Shown: piece by piece, positions 1 to 7,128 of the stretch
How the letters are laid out: every line of letters starts with the position of its first letter
Numbering within the stretch: position 1 is the first letter of the stretch
Source: Acidobacteria bacterium UBA823
Lineage (GTDB): Bacteria; Acidobacteriota; Vicinamibacteria; Vicinamibacterales; UBA823
Direction of reading: 5' to 3'
NCBI GenBank assembly: GCA_002296225.1
Contig: DBHR01000069.1
Coordinates: 1-16,586 of the forward strand
Length of the DNA stretch: 16,586 bases
Notes under the pieces: model-generated
What the model was told of the DNA's origin: nothing
What the model saw: the letters and a program-made list of their open reading frames with translations, nothing else
Database searches by the model: none
Made by a program: the position numbers and the translations under genes

Positions 1-443
1 ACCGTCCGCAGCGGGACACCGGTCCACCGTCCATTGCCGGAGAGACCGTTTATGGGACCTCTATTACCAGAGCATTCGAATCCGACGACGATTTCTCTAC
101 TGGGCATCGCGCGCAGTTCGTCGAGAGAAAGAGAGAGTGCCTGGTCGACTAAGCCAGAGACGTGCAACTGATAGGTGGCCGGGTCGATGACCGGGTGTCC
201 GTAGTGCTGCGTCGTCGCGAACCGATCCCGCGGGGTGAACTGGCCGCGGATCCTCCGGATGTCAATGATGCGTCGCTCAGGACCACGCACGAGCGTGAGA
301 GGGTCCGGTAAGTCGGTGAATGGCACGAGCGTCTCGCCCTGCGCGAGCGCGGGAAGAGCCCATTCCGGAACGCCGAGGAGGCTGAGGCCGGCCACCGTAA
401 GGCCGCCTTTCAGGATGTCACGTCGGGTGCTCTGTATCGTCAT
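1..443 (-). CDS. Sulfite-oxidase-type molybdopterin oxidoreductase, Tat-exported (N-terminal part)
   Basis: The first 147 codons are present; the rest lies beyond the left edge. Translation from the ATG at 443-441 gives a twin-arginine signal (S-T-R-R-D-I-L-K at residues 5-12, then a hydrophobic stretch ending in A-L-A-Q near 35). The mature start contains G-Q-F-T-P-R (67-72) and the hallmark F-E-C-S-G-N at 122-127 with a later R-W-T-G-V-P-L. In the sulfite oxidase/SorA/SoxC/YedY superfamily the Cys of this motif (here C124) ligates molybdenum. A G-A-rich stretch lies just upstream as a possible ribosome site. It is the second gene after the [2Fe-2S] gene, 100 bases downstream of it. The family is secure; the substrate (sulfite, a protein Met-sulfoxide or another S/N-oxide) cannot be told from this fragment, and the dimerisation domain is not visible. 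Confidence 0.85.
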   Translation of the reverse strand, partial: MTIQSTRRDILKGGLTVAGLSLLGVPEWALPALAQGETLVPFTDLPDPLTLVRGPERRIIDIRRIRGQFTPRDRFATTQHYGHPVIDPATYQLHVSGLVDQALSLSLDELRAMPSREIVVGFECSGNRGPINGLSGNGRWTGVPLRT

Positions 444-535
444 CTCGGAACCCTTTCCGCGGGTGGTGGTGGCAGTTGACCGAAGAATATGCCATGCAGT
501 TTTATCACGATCCGCTCGCCGCCGTCAGCAATAGC

Positions 536-1546
536 TCAGCGGCTTGGAGGTGTTTGGCCGGTGGGGGCGTCACCCGTTCGTCGCGACTGAAAGAACCGGC
601 CGACGATACCGTTCCACGGAGGGATGGTGAACGAGACGGCTCCGAATGCCACTGACTGGCACGCTAGGCGAATGAACGGCTTTGGGTCGTCAGTGTTAAT
701 GTAGCCAAATTCTCGAATGCGATCCCGTTCGAGGTCCTCGACTGGGGACAGCTTTTCGGCGCCACCCAGCACACCGATCCAGCAGGTGCCACAGAAGGCC
801 GACCGGCATTGCACGGGGATTGGCCCTTCCCTGACGATGCAGCGTGAGTTTCGTAAGTGGTGGTCGCGTTTATCGTTCGCCGCAGCGCCCGTCAGTGTCT
901 GTCCGTGGATCAGCCGAAAACTGGCATCGGTCAGGTTTTCATCGAAGGTGACGGTCCATTTCTTGCCGAGGCCCCAAGAAAGCCCGAAACTCCATTGGCG
1001 GTCGTCGCGTGCACGTGCCTTCAGAATGCCATCAGGCGACTGTGCCAGTGCGGTTGCATGGAGCGAAACCGCACCCGGCAATGCGCGGAAAGCCTCCGCT
1101 TCAACCTGACGTAGCGTCATCACTCCGACCGCGCTGATCCCGAGTAGTAGTGACAGTTCAACGTCGAGTTGCTTGGCGGCACGCGTTGCGACGTCGGAGA
1201 TGAGCTCAGTTAGGTCGGCAGGGACGCTATTTGTTTGGATGCGATCGAGTGTCACCTGTTTTACCGTCGGCCAGTATCGATGCCCGTAGAGAAAGCGGTG
1301 CGACGTGTCGATGTGGTCGTGCAGTCGGTAGCGTCCCATCAACACGAGTTTACGGGCGAGTGATTCTGGGTCCGTTTCTTTCTCGAATGCCTCTGCGAGG
1401 TCGAGCGGATAGAACCTGAACCAGATCCGTGTTGCCGTTTGGTCGACCGCGTGGATCTGTGGCAGCAGACGTTTGACGGATTCTTCCCAGTCACGCCAGG
1501 TCTGGCGACACAGGAAGGCCCGCAAGGACGTGTGGTGTTTTGTCAT
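536..1546 (-). CDS. [2Fe-2S] ferredoxin-domain protein with a long uncharacterised N-terminal region
   Basis: Encodes 336 residues from the ATG at 1546; a TTG five codons earlier (1561) is an alternative start, and neither has a clear ribosome site. Numbered from that TTG, the C-terminal third holds C252-x4-C257-x2-C260 (V-Q-C-R-S-A-F-C-G-T-C-W) and C301 (L-A-C-Q-S), the spacing of plant-type [2Fe-2S] ferredoxins. The preceding ~220 residues are rich in Trp, Arg and His and match no family I recognise. There is no signal peptide or membrane segment, so this is the only apparently cytoplasmic product in the window. It precedes the Tat-exported molybdoenzyme on the same strand, which suggests co-transcription. 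It may carry electrons to or from a redox enzyme, but because the molybdoenzyme is exported a direct partnership would have to occur before export or through an intermediary. Confidence 0.75.
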   Translation of the reverse strand: MTKHHTSLRAFLCRQTWRDWEESVKRLLPQIHAVDQTATRIWFRFYPLDLAEAFEKETDPESLARKLVLMGRYRLHDHIDTSHRFLYGHRYWPTVKQVTLDRIQTNSVPADLTELISDVATRAAKQLDVELSLLLGISAVGVMTLRQVEAEAFRALPGAVSLHATALAQSPDGILKARARDDRQWSFGLSWGLGKKWTVTFDENLTDASFRLIHGQTLTGAAANDKRDHHLRNSRCIVREGPIPVQCRSAFCGTCWIGVLGGAEKLSPVEDLERDRIREFGYINTDDPKPFIRLACQSVAFGAVSFTIPPWNGIVGRFFQSRRTGDAPTGQTPPSR

Positions 1547-1743
1547 CTGTGTGAAACGCAAGAGCGTGAGTCGGGGTGCCAGGGTACGTGACTATCGTCT
1601 CGTTTGGTCATCCGTCGGCATCCAACACTGGATTTGTTTATCTCACTCGTGGTCTTGAGTTGCGCCCTCCGGTTGTCTCGGCGCGCAACCCCGGTCGAAA
1701 ACAGCTGGATTATACGTGGATGAGCCTTGATCGGCGCAACGGG

Positions 1744-1749
1744 TATGAT
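1744..1749 (+). promoter_or_regulatory. Possible -10 box for the RidA-like gene
   Basis: TATGAT matches TATAAT at five of six positions, is preceded by CGGG, and ends 50 bases before the ATG. No convincing -35 box lies 16-18 bases upstream; a TTGATC at 1727 is too close. Weak evidence alone, but it fits a CGG-plus-TATA pattern seen before other genes here. Confidence 0.35.
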
Positions 1750-1799
1750 GGGTTCTCGCTGCAGAAGTGCTAGGAGGCTCAGCTATCCAGGAGATAGAC

Positions 1800-2276
1800 A
1801 TGCAACTTGTGACGCGTTCCATGGGACTTTCGTTTGTGCTCGGCATTGCGACCACGCTGATACTGACCGGGGTGGTCAATTCACAGCAGCTCGGTCGGCA
1901 GGTCTTCGATCCCGGTGGTCCGGGCACGGAGAACCCAAACCAGGCTTACAGCCGAGGTGTACGAATCGGTAGCACGCTCTATATCGCCGGGAATACCGGA
2001 CAGGTTGAAAGCACGGGAAGCCTCGACGCGGACCTTGAGACGGAGATCCGAAGCCTACTGGACAGCTTCCAGAGTAACATCGAAGCGGGTGGTCTGACGA
2101 TGGACGACTTGGTCTGGGTACAGGTATTTTGCACCGACCTCGCGCTCTACGACATGTTCAACGAAATCTACCGAAGCTATTTCACCGGGCCGCTGCCGTC
2201 ACGTGCCTTCATCGGGACCAGCACGCTTCTCGGAAACTCGCACTTCGAAATCATGGGCACTGCGGTGGGCGAATAG
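1800..2276 (+). CDS. Exported RidA (YjgF/YER057c/UK114) family protein
   Basis: The start is the ATG at 1800, with AGGAG at 1789-1793 and a six-base spacer; an upstream in-frame GTG (1767) lacks such a site. The product has 158 residues. A Sec-type signal (residues 1-28, hydrophobic 9-26) precedes a RidA domain: S-R-G-V-R-I-G-S-T-L-Y-I-A-G-N-T-G-Q at 51-68, the helix D-L-E-T-E-I-R near 78-84, and P-S-R-A-F at 133-137, where R135 aligns with the substrate-carboxylate Arg of RidA. RidA enzymes hydrolyse reactive enamines and imines made by cytoplasmic PLP enzymes, and most lack a signal peptide. The usual C-terminal pattern is altered to H-F-E-I-M-G-T-A-V, so whether deaminase activity remains is open. 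Monocistronic, convergent with the next gene. Confidence 0.85.
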   Translation: MQLVTRSMGLSFVLGIATTLILTGVVNSQQLGRQVFDPGGPGTENPNQAYSRGVRIGSTLYIAGNTGQVESTGSLDADLETEIRSLLDSFQSNIEAGGLTMDDLVWVQVFCTDLALYDMFNEIYRSYFTGPLPSRAFIGTSTLLGNSHFEIMGTAVGE

Positions 2277-2319
2277 ACTGCGACCGCAGCACCGTGAGCC
2301 CGAGACGGTGCCTGCCTGC

Positions 2320-2343
2320 GGGGTATGGGTGCCCCCATACCCC
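2320..2343. terminator. Perfect 10-bp hairpin between convergent genes
   Basis: GGGGTATGGG (2320-2329) pairs exactly with CCCATACCCC (2334-2343) around the loop TGCC. It lies 43 bases after the RidA-like stop and 27 bases before the end of the opposing gene, the expected place for a shared bidirectional terminator. No run of T follows on either strand, so it is not a canonical intrinsic terminator; it may instead protect transcript 3' ends. Confidence 0.5.
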
Positions 2344-2370
2344 ACGTTCCCTTGACTCCGTTGACGGTTG

Positions 2371-2922
2371 TTAGGGGAGAGGCACCATGAGGTGCGCACT
2401 CGACGTGCCCGCCTGCATGAGAAACAGGACACCATCCGTTCGCTCAGCCGGCAGACTGAGGGATTCATGGGTTGCGAATGGCACCGTGACCGTCATGTGC
2501 GGTGTCGCACTTTCCTGGTCGTTGCCCCAGTTGTAGTAGTAAATCGCGCCGAACACCGGAAACTCCCGCGTACCATCCTCTTCGGCCGCGGCCATTAAAG
2601 CGTTAACCTCTTCGCGACTGTTCCCGGCTCGGGAGAGCGCGAGGTTTTGTGCGCGTCGTGCCAGGTTGCCCTTGTTGGTGCACTGCACAAAGAATGGGCG
2701 CCGTGGGTTTTCGCCGGAACGGTCCCAGCAGACGAAACCGTTGGTGCCTTCGCGGAGCACCACCTGGGAGCCGTCCTCATTCCAACTGACCACCGTAGCG
2801 TCAGCCTGAGCTCTGGCGGGCGCTGCTGACACCGCGCGCGCGATCAGTTCTTCCGTGGTTTGGGCATTCACGCTGGCGGACACGGCCAGCATTGCACAAG
2901 CGAGGAGCACGAGACGTTTCAT
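2371..2922 (-). CDS. Small exported protein of unknown function
   Basis: The ATG at 2922 is chosen over an upstream in-frame start at 2943 because the sequence TGGAG sits eight bases before it and the protein then begins with a clean Sec signal (M-K-R-L-V-L-L-A-C-A, cleavage near V-N-A-Q at about residue 21). The product has 183 residues. Visible features are A-P-A-R-A-Q-A-D-A-T, then G-S-Q-V-V-L-R-E-G and G-F-V-C-W-D-R with a second Cys in F-V-Q-C-T-N, so a disulfide is possible. The C-terminal part is beta-rich (G-A-I-Y-Y-Y-N-W-G, H-M-T-V-T-V-P, L-M-V-P-L-P). No catalytic motif or family is recognised. It is divergent from the M28 peptidase gene and has a good promoter candidate; these are weak hints of function at best. 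Confidence 0.75.
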   Translation of the reverse strand: MKRLVLLACAMLAVSASVNAQTTEELIARAVSAAPARAQADATVVSWNEDGSQVVLREGTNGFVCWDRSGENPRRPFFVQCTNKGNLARRAQNLALSRAGNSREEVNALMAAAEEDGTREFPVFGAIYYYNWGNDQESATPHMTVTVPFATHESLSLPAERTDGVLFLMQAGTSSAHLMVPLP

Positions 2923-2979
2923 TGGATAAACTCCATTCTTCAAAATTTCCTTATCTGGACACAGCGAGAAGTAGACTTG

Positions 2980-3008
2980 ATTGTAGGTGGCTCAGCCCAC
3001 GATGACAA
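2980..3008 (-). promoter_or_regulatory. Sigma70-like promoter for the small exported protein
   Basis: On the minus strand TTGTCA (3008-3003) and TACAAT (2985-2980) each match the sigma70 consensus at five of six positions and are separated by exactly 17 bases. The -10 box ends 57 bases before the ATG at 2922. This is the best full promoter match noticed in the window. Confidence 0.55.
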
Positions 3009-3019
3009 CAGGTGGGTCC

Positions 3020-3046
3020 TGGACCTTCCACTGGGCGGTGTATAGT
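3020..3046 (+). promoter_or_regulatory. Possible promoter for the M28 peptidase gene
   Basis: TATAGT (3041-3046) is preceded by GGCGGTG and ends 31 bases before the ATG. TGGACC at 3020-3025 is a weak -35 match with a short 15-base spacer. It faces away from the minus-strand promoter at 2980-3008, so the two would share a divergent control region. Confidence 0.4.
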
Positions 3047-3077
3047 CACGGCCTGCCATGCATTGGGGGACTTTGCA

Positions 3078-4670
3078 ATGATGCGTTATCTGTTTGCGTT
3101 TGGTGCTTTGACGGCCATGCTCGCCTCAGCCGTTCCTGTCGTCTCACAGACATTCACTACCGACGATCCGGTTCTCCGGCAAATGTGGACGGAAGGGATG
3201 GAGAATTCCCAAACCCATTCTCTCGCCCAAGCTCTGTTTGACGAGATTGGCCCGCGTTTGACTGGGAGTCCCGGTCACGAAAGGGGGAACGAGTGGCTTG
3301 TCGGCATGTATGACAGCTGGGGTGTCCGGGCCGAGAATCAAGAGTACGGGACGTGGATGCGCTGGCGGCGCGGTCGGACGCATGTCGACCTCGTCGAGCC
3401 TAGGGTTCGTACCCTTGAGGCGACGGTGCTGGCGTGGAGTCCAGGGACCGGGGGTCAACCGGTGCGGGGTGAAGTGGTGATCATGCCGGACGTGCCGAAC
3501 GTCGAAGAGTTCGAGGCGTGGCTACCGGACGTGCGCGGGAAATTTGTTGCCATCGCTTTTGCGCAGCCGACCTGTCGACCCGACGCGGACTGGGAGCGGT
3601 GGGCGACCGAGGAGTCGTTTACCGATATGCGAGAGGCCCGCAGCGCAGCGGAGCAGGCATGGCGGGATCAGATGAGCCGGGCGGGTTTTGAAATTCGAGG
3701 GCGTGGCTCGGAAACTGCGATTGCTCAGCGTTTCGAGCGTGCGGGTGCGGCTGGAGTGATCGCATCACGGTGGTCTCGAGGCTGGGGCGCGCATCAGATG
3801 TTCGCAGGAGGGACTGAGCGGATGCCAGCGCTGACGGCTGGTTGCGAGGATTACGGGTTATTGCACCGCCTGGCCTCGAACGGGCAGCATCCGGTCATCG
3901 AAATCACGTCCGATGCCGAGTTCCTCGGTGAGGGGCCAGTGTTTAACACTATTGCCAGAATTCCTGGGACAGAGTTTCCTGACGAGTACGTGGTGCTTTC
4001 GGCGCACTTCGACTCGTGGGATGCTGCGTCGGGCGCCACTGACAACGGGACGGGCACCCTCACCATGCTCGAGGCGATGCGTATTCTTCGGGCGTCCTAT
4101 CCCAACCCGCGACGCACGATCCTTGTAGGACATTGGGGTGGAGAGGAACAAGGACTCAACGGCTCACGGGCTTTTGTTAACGACCATCCGGAGGTCGTCC
4201 AGAATCTCCAGGCCTTGTTTAATCAAGACAATGGCACCGGACGGATCGTGAACGTGTCCCATCAAGGGCTGATTGGCGCGTCCGGATACCTCGCGCGTTG
4301 GTTCTCCGGGCTACCGACCGAGTTCTCCGAGCAGGTGGAGTTCAGTTTTCCTGGGACGCCCGGCGGCGGCGGCAGCGACTATGCGTCGTTTATCTGCCAT
4401 GGCGCGCCAGCCTTCAGTCTCAGGTCGCTCAACTGGAGTTACAGTCCCTACACTTGGCACACGAACCGGGATACCTTCGACAAGGTCATCTTCGCGGACC
4501 TCAAGCACAACGCGACCCTGTATGCCATGCTGGCCTACATGGCGTCTGAAGAGGAGGGACGCTTGCCCCGGGACCGTCGGACCGAGTTTCCGGTAAACCC
4601 GACGACGGGTGAGGCTGGCTCGTGGCCCGAGTGTCAACCTGCGCGCCGTGAGTGGTCACAGCGCCGGTAG
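3078..4670 (+). CDS. Exported M28-family zinc metallopeptidase with PA domain
   Basis: Starts at the ATG at 3078, with GGGGGA just upstream; an in-frame start at 3012 would bury the signal peptide. The product has 530 residues with a Sec signal to about residue 24. Residues ~45-115 form the N-terminal peptidase part, ~130-290 a protease-associated-like insert, and ~290-490 the catalytic core. All expected di-zinc residues are visible: H310 in S-A-H-F-D-S-W-D, D322 in A-T-D-N-G-T-G, E356 (catalytic base) and E357 in G-G-E-E-Q-G, D384 in N-Q-D-N-G, and H461 in W-H-T-N-R-D. M28 enzymes are aminopeptidases or carboxypeptidases; the layout resembles bacterial transferrin-receptor/carboxypeptidase Q-like members. 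It probably degrades peptides in the periplasm or outside the cell. Apparently monocistronic. Confidence 0.92.
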   Translation: MMRYLFAFGALTAMLASAVPVVSQTFTTDDPVLRQMWTEGMENSQTHSLAQALFDEIGPRLTGSPGHERGNEWLVGMYDSWGVRAENQEYGTWMRWRRGRTHVDLVEPRVRTLEATVLAWSPGTGGQPVRGEVVIMPDVPNVEEFEAWLPDVRGKFVAIAFAQPTCRPDADWERWATEESFTDMREARSAAEQAWRDQMSRAGFEIRGRGSETAIAQRFERAGAAGVIASRWSRGWGAHQMFAGGTERMPALTAGCEDYGLLHRLASNGQHPVIEITSDAEFLGEGPVFNTIARIPGTEFPDEYVVLSAHFDSWDAASGATDNGTGTLTMLEAMRILRASYPNPRRTILVGHWGGEEQGLNGSRAFVNDHPEVVQNLQALFNQDNGTGRIVNVSHQGLIGASGYLARWFSGLPTEFSEQVEFSFPGTPGGGGSDYASFICHGAPAFSLRSLNWSYSPYTWHTNRDTFDKVIFADLKHNATLYAMLAYMASEEEGRLPRDRRTEFPVNPTTGEAGSWPECQPARREWSQRR

Positions 4671-4737
4671 GTAGTAGGAAGGCTCGGGTGAGTCCGAAAG
4701 TTCGCCCATCGCGGTAGCGCAGCGATCGTTCCGCAGT

Positions 4738-5898
4738 TCAGGGGTCGGTCGGCTCGAGTCGCACGATTGGCGTAAGCGCGCCGTCGCGGCCCTCCGTAGC
4801 GATGTAGATGTAGCCATCGGGACCCTCGCGGACGTCCCGAATACGCCCGATCCCTTGGACCAGCGTTTCTTCTTGCTCGACCTCCTGCGCGTCCATGCTA
4901 AGGGTGAGGCGCGCCAACTGCTGGCCGGCTAACCCACCGGCGAACATGTTTCCTCGCCATTTCGGAAAACGGGCGCCACTGTAGATCATCAACCCGGACG
5001 CCGCGATTGACGGCACCCAGAAGTGGTCTGGGTGCTGGATACCCTCGCGCATCGTGCCCTCATGAATCGCCAAGCCGGACCGGTAGTTCACGCCATACCC
5101 AACGACAGGCCAGCCGTAGTTCAACCCGGGCTCGATGCGGTTGAGCTCATCGCCTCCTTGGGGACCGTGCTCGGTGATCCAGACGTCGTGGGTATCGGGA
5201 TGGATGGCCAGGCCTTGTGGATTGCGATGTCCGTAGCTCCAGATCTCAGGGCGCGCGTTGTCTTGGTCGACGAATGGGTTGTCATCCGGAACGCGGCCGT
5301 CGTCGTGGAGTCGGATCGTGGTGCCGTGGTGGTTCGAGACATCCTGGGCTGGGTGAGCTTCTAGGTCACCGCTCGCCCTCACTTGGCGTTCTCCGATGGT
5401 GATGAAGAGGTAGCCGTTGAGGTCGAATGCGAGTTTCCCGCCGTAATGTCCGTTGCCCTGTGATGCTGCTAGAAAAATTTCTTCGAGACCGGTCAACCGA
5501 TCGTTCTCGAGCCGCGCGCGCACCACCCTTGTGGTCGAGCCGTCGGCATTGGGGTGGGCGTAGGACAGGTAAAGCAGGTGGTTCGAGGCGAACTCTGGAT
5601 GGGGAAGGACCTCGAAGAGCCCGCCTTGTCCTACGGCGTGGACGTCCGGCACTCCCGGTACCACGGCCGGCAACAGGACGCCGTTCCGTACGACCCGAAG
5701 CCGTCCAGGTCGTTCCGTGACCAGCATGTCGCCGTCTGGCAGGAACGCTATCGACCATGGGATCTCGAGTCCTTCCACCACGGTCACCACGCGGTAAGCG
5801 TGCTGGGCTGAGCCAAAGACCTTCGACTGTGCCCACGCGGTCGTCGGCAAGGTTAGGAATAGGCCGGCAGTTATAAGCACCAGCGATTTTCGAATCAT
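4738..5898 (-). CDS. PQQ-dependent sugar (aldose/glucose) dehydrogenase family protein
   Basis: Starts at the ATG at 5898 with GAGGAG at 5910-5905 and a six-base spacer. The product has 386 residues with a Sec signal (cleavage near A-W-A-Q, residue 24). Family motifs appear in order: G-L-E-I-P-W-S-I-A-F-L-P-D-G-D-M-L-V-T-E near 43-62, G-N-G-H-Y-G-G-K at 148-155 (H151 likely the catalytic base), L-F-I-T-I-G-E, S-Y-G-H-R-N-P-Q-G-L at 221-230 (R225 in the PQQ-binding position), H-G-P-Q-G-G-D-E at 244-251 and L-N-Y-G-W-P-V at 259-265. This is the soluble GSDH/Asd (YliI) beta-propeller family, which oxidises aldose sugars in the periplasm and passes electrons to external acceptors. The sugar used is unknown, and no PQQ biosynthesis genes are present here. 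Convergent with the M28 gene (67-base gap). Confidence 0.92.
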   Translation of the reverse strand: MIRKSLVLITAGLFLTLPTTAWAQSKVFGSAQHAYRVVTVVEGLEIPWSIAFLPDGDMLVTERPGRLRVVRNGVLLPAVVPGVPDVHAVGQGGLFEVLPHPEFASNHLLYLSYAHPNADGSTTRVVRARLENDRLTGLEEIFLAASQGNGHYGGKLAFDLNGYLFITIGERQVRASGDLEAHPAQDVSNHHGTTIRLHDDGRVPDDNPFVDQDNARPEIWSYGHRNPQGLAIHPDTHDVWITEHGPQGGDELNRIEPGLNYGWPVVGYGVNYRSGLAIHEGTMREGIQHPDHFWVPSIAASGLMIYSGARFPKWRGNMFAGGLAGQQLARLTLSMDAQEVEQEETLVQGIGRIRDVREGPDGYIYIATEGRDGALTPIVRLEPTDP

Positions 5899-5956
5899 GT
5901 CACGCTCCTCGGTGAAGCCCCCGCGACCTACGCTGGGAACTTAAAACTTGAGACCC

Positions 5957-5962
5957 ATACTA
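5957..5962 (-). promoter_or_regulatory. Possible -10 box for the PQQ-type dehydrogenase gene
   Basis: On the minus strand TAGTAT is preceded by CACGG and lies 58 bases before the ATG at 5898. It matches TATAAT at four of six positions and has no clear -35 box. It is listed because the CGG-plus-TA context recurs before other genes in the window. Confidence 0.25.
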
Positions 5963-6085
5963 CCGTGTCCGGCAGTGTCTGTGGGTGCAGGCCGTTCACT
6001 GTCCCGTGAGCGCTTACGGCTTGAGTTCGACAATACCGGAAAGGCCAGACAGGGCGGCGACCACATCGAGGCGCCCGGTCAGCGG

Positions 6086-6091
6086 TATAAT
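6086..6091 (+). promoter_or_regulatory. Consensus -10 box for the DUF6644 pair
   Basis: A perfect TATAAT preceded by AGCGG ends 47 bases before the ATG at 6139. No TTGACA-like box is visible 16-18 bases upstream, so the promoter may be weak or need an activator. Confidence 0.45.
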
Positions 6092-6138
6092 TTCTCTTCG
6101 GCGTTTGAGAAACCAGGTTGCTGGTTTGCGGGACTTCC

Positions 6139-6636
6139 ATGTCACTGCTCGAGTTCTTCGAATGGTTGGGGAATACGGCGTGGAGCGTCGCGCTCCTGGA
6201 GTCGATTTGGGTCTATCCCCTCGTGGAGACGACTCATGTGCTGACCTTATGTCTGTTTCTCGGGATGATCGCAACACTGGATTTACGCCTGGTGGGCTTG
6301 ACGCTCCGGAATGTCCCTGTGTCTGAAGTGGCTGGACGGCTTTTGCCGTGGGCCTTCGTTGGCTTTGCGTTGATGGTTGTGAGTGGGGTGTTGTTGTTCT
6401 ATTCCCACCCGGTGCGTGCATTCGAGAACGTGTTCTTTCGCATCAAGATGGTGATGCTCGTCTTGGCTGGTCTGAATGCATTTATCTTTCACACGACGGT
6501 GTATCGTCGCGTGACCGAATGGGATCGGTCACCAGTCACGCCGGTGAAGGCGCGACTGGCCGGCTATTTTTCGCTGATGTTATGGACAACAGTAGTAGTC
6601 TCGGGACGGATGCAGGCCTATAACTGGTTCAACTGA
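6139..6636 (+). CDS. DUF6644-family four-helix membrane protein (first of a tandem pair)
   Basis: The ATG at 6139 has GGGA at 6130-6133. The product has 165 residues with four hydrophobic segments, near 18-52, 70-90, 103-122 and 142-160. Family-like features are F-F-E-W-L-G near the N-terminus, E30-x2-H33 inside the first segment (V-E-T-T-H-V-L), D-L-R-L-V-G-L, P-W-A-F, S-G-V-L-L-F, R-I-K-M and a terminal S-G-R-M-Q-A-Y. I place it in DUF6644 from these hallmarks; the family has no established function. The buried His could bind haem or metal, but this is speculative. The next gene starts 15 bases downstream and is a diverged paralogue, so the pair is almost certainly co-transcribed. Confidence 0.75.
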   Translation: MSLLEFFEWLGNTAWSVALLESIWVYPLVETTHVLTLCLFLGMIATLDLRLVGLTLRNVPVSEVAGRLLPWAFVGFALMVVSGVLLFYSHPVRAFENVFFRIKMVMLVLAGLNAFIFHTTVYRRVTEWDRSPVTPVKARLAGYFSLMLWTTVVVSGRMQAYNWFN

Positions 6637-6651
6637 TCTACCGCCGGCGAT

Positions 6652-7128
6652 ATGATTTTCTTACCCTTTTTCGAATGGTGTGGTGAAACGGCCGTCGGGA
6701 TCGCAATCCGTGATTCTCTATGGCTGTTCCCGGTCATCGAGTGTGTCCACCTACTGGCGCTTGCCATGCTCGGCGGCGCCGTCCTGGTGGTCGACATGCG
6801 GCTGCTCGGCCTAGGGTTGCGGCGTCACCCGCTTGCCGAGCTCGCGCGGGAGGCCCAGCCGTGGCTGGTCGGCAGCCTGCTAGTGATGCTGGTCACGGGT
6901 GTGCTGCTCTTCACCTCTGAAACCCTCCGCGCCTACTACAGCCCGCCTTTCTGGTGGAAGATGCGGTTGCTCCTGCTCGCGATGCTCTTCACCTTTACGG
7001 TGCGACGTAAAGTCTTGCGGTCGGACGATGCCAGTGGGCAGCCGCTTTTCGGTAAGCTGGTGGCCGTGGTCTCGCTCAGCCTGTGGTTCGGCGTGGGGTT
7101 CTCAGGACGCTGGATTGCGTTCTATTAA
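6652..7128 (+). CDS. DUF6644-family four-helix membrane protein (second of a tandem pair)
   Basis: The product has 158 residues from the ATG at 6652; its ribosome site is weak, so translation may be coupled to the upstream paralogue. It shares F-F-E-W-C-G, D-S-L-W-L-F-P, E30-x2-H33 (I-E-C-V-H-L-L), D-M-R-L-L-G-L-G-L-R-R, P-W-L-V-G, T-G-V-L-L-F, W-K-M and S-G-R-W-I-A with the first copy. The second copy lacks the first's S-H-P at the second helix end (it has S-E-T), so only H33 is a shared membrane His. Two related four-helix subunits suggest a heterodimer. Its TAA stop overlaps the stop of the convergent haem-c lipoprotein gene. Confidence 0.75.
   Translation: MIFLPFFEWCGETAVGIAIRDSLWLFPVIECVHLLALAMLGGAVLVVDMRLLGLGLRRHPLAELAREAQPWLVGSLLVMLVTGVLLFTSETLRAYYSPPFWWKMRLLLLAMLFTFTVRRKVLRSDDASGQPLFGKLVAVVSLSLWFGVGFSGRWIAFY

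Noticed and set aside
235..534. 99-residue frame opposite the molybdoenzyme
   Set aside because: It is the antisense shadow of the Tat-signal and N-terminal part of the molybdoenzyme and has no independent support.
5366..5836. 156-residue frame over the PQQ-type dehydrogenase
   Set aside because: It is an alternative frame on the same strand with Arg-rich low-complexity content; the dehydrogenase motifs explain the region.
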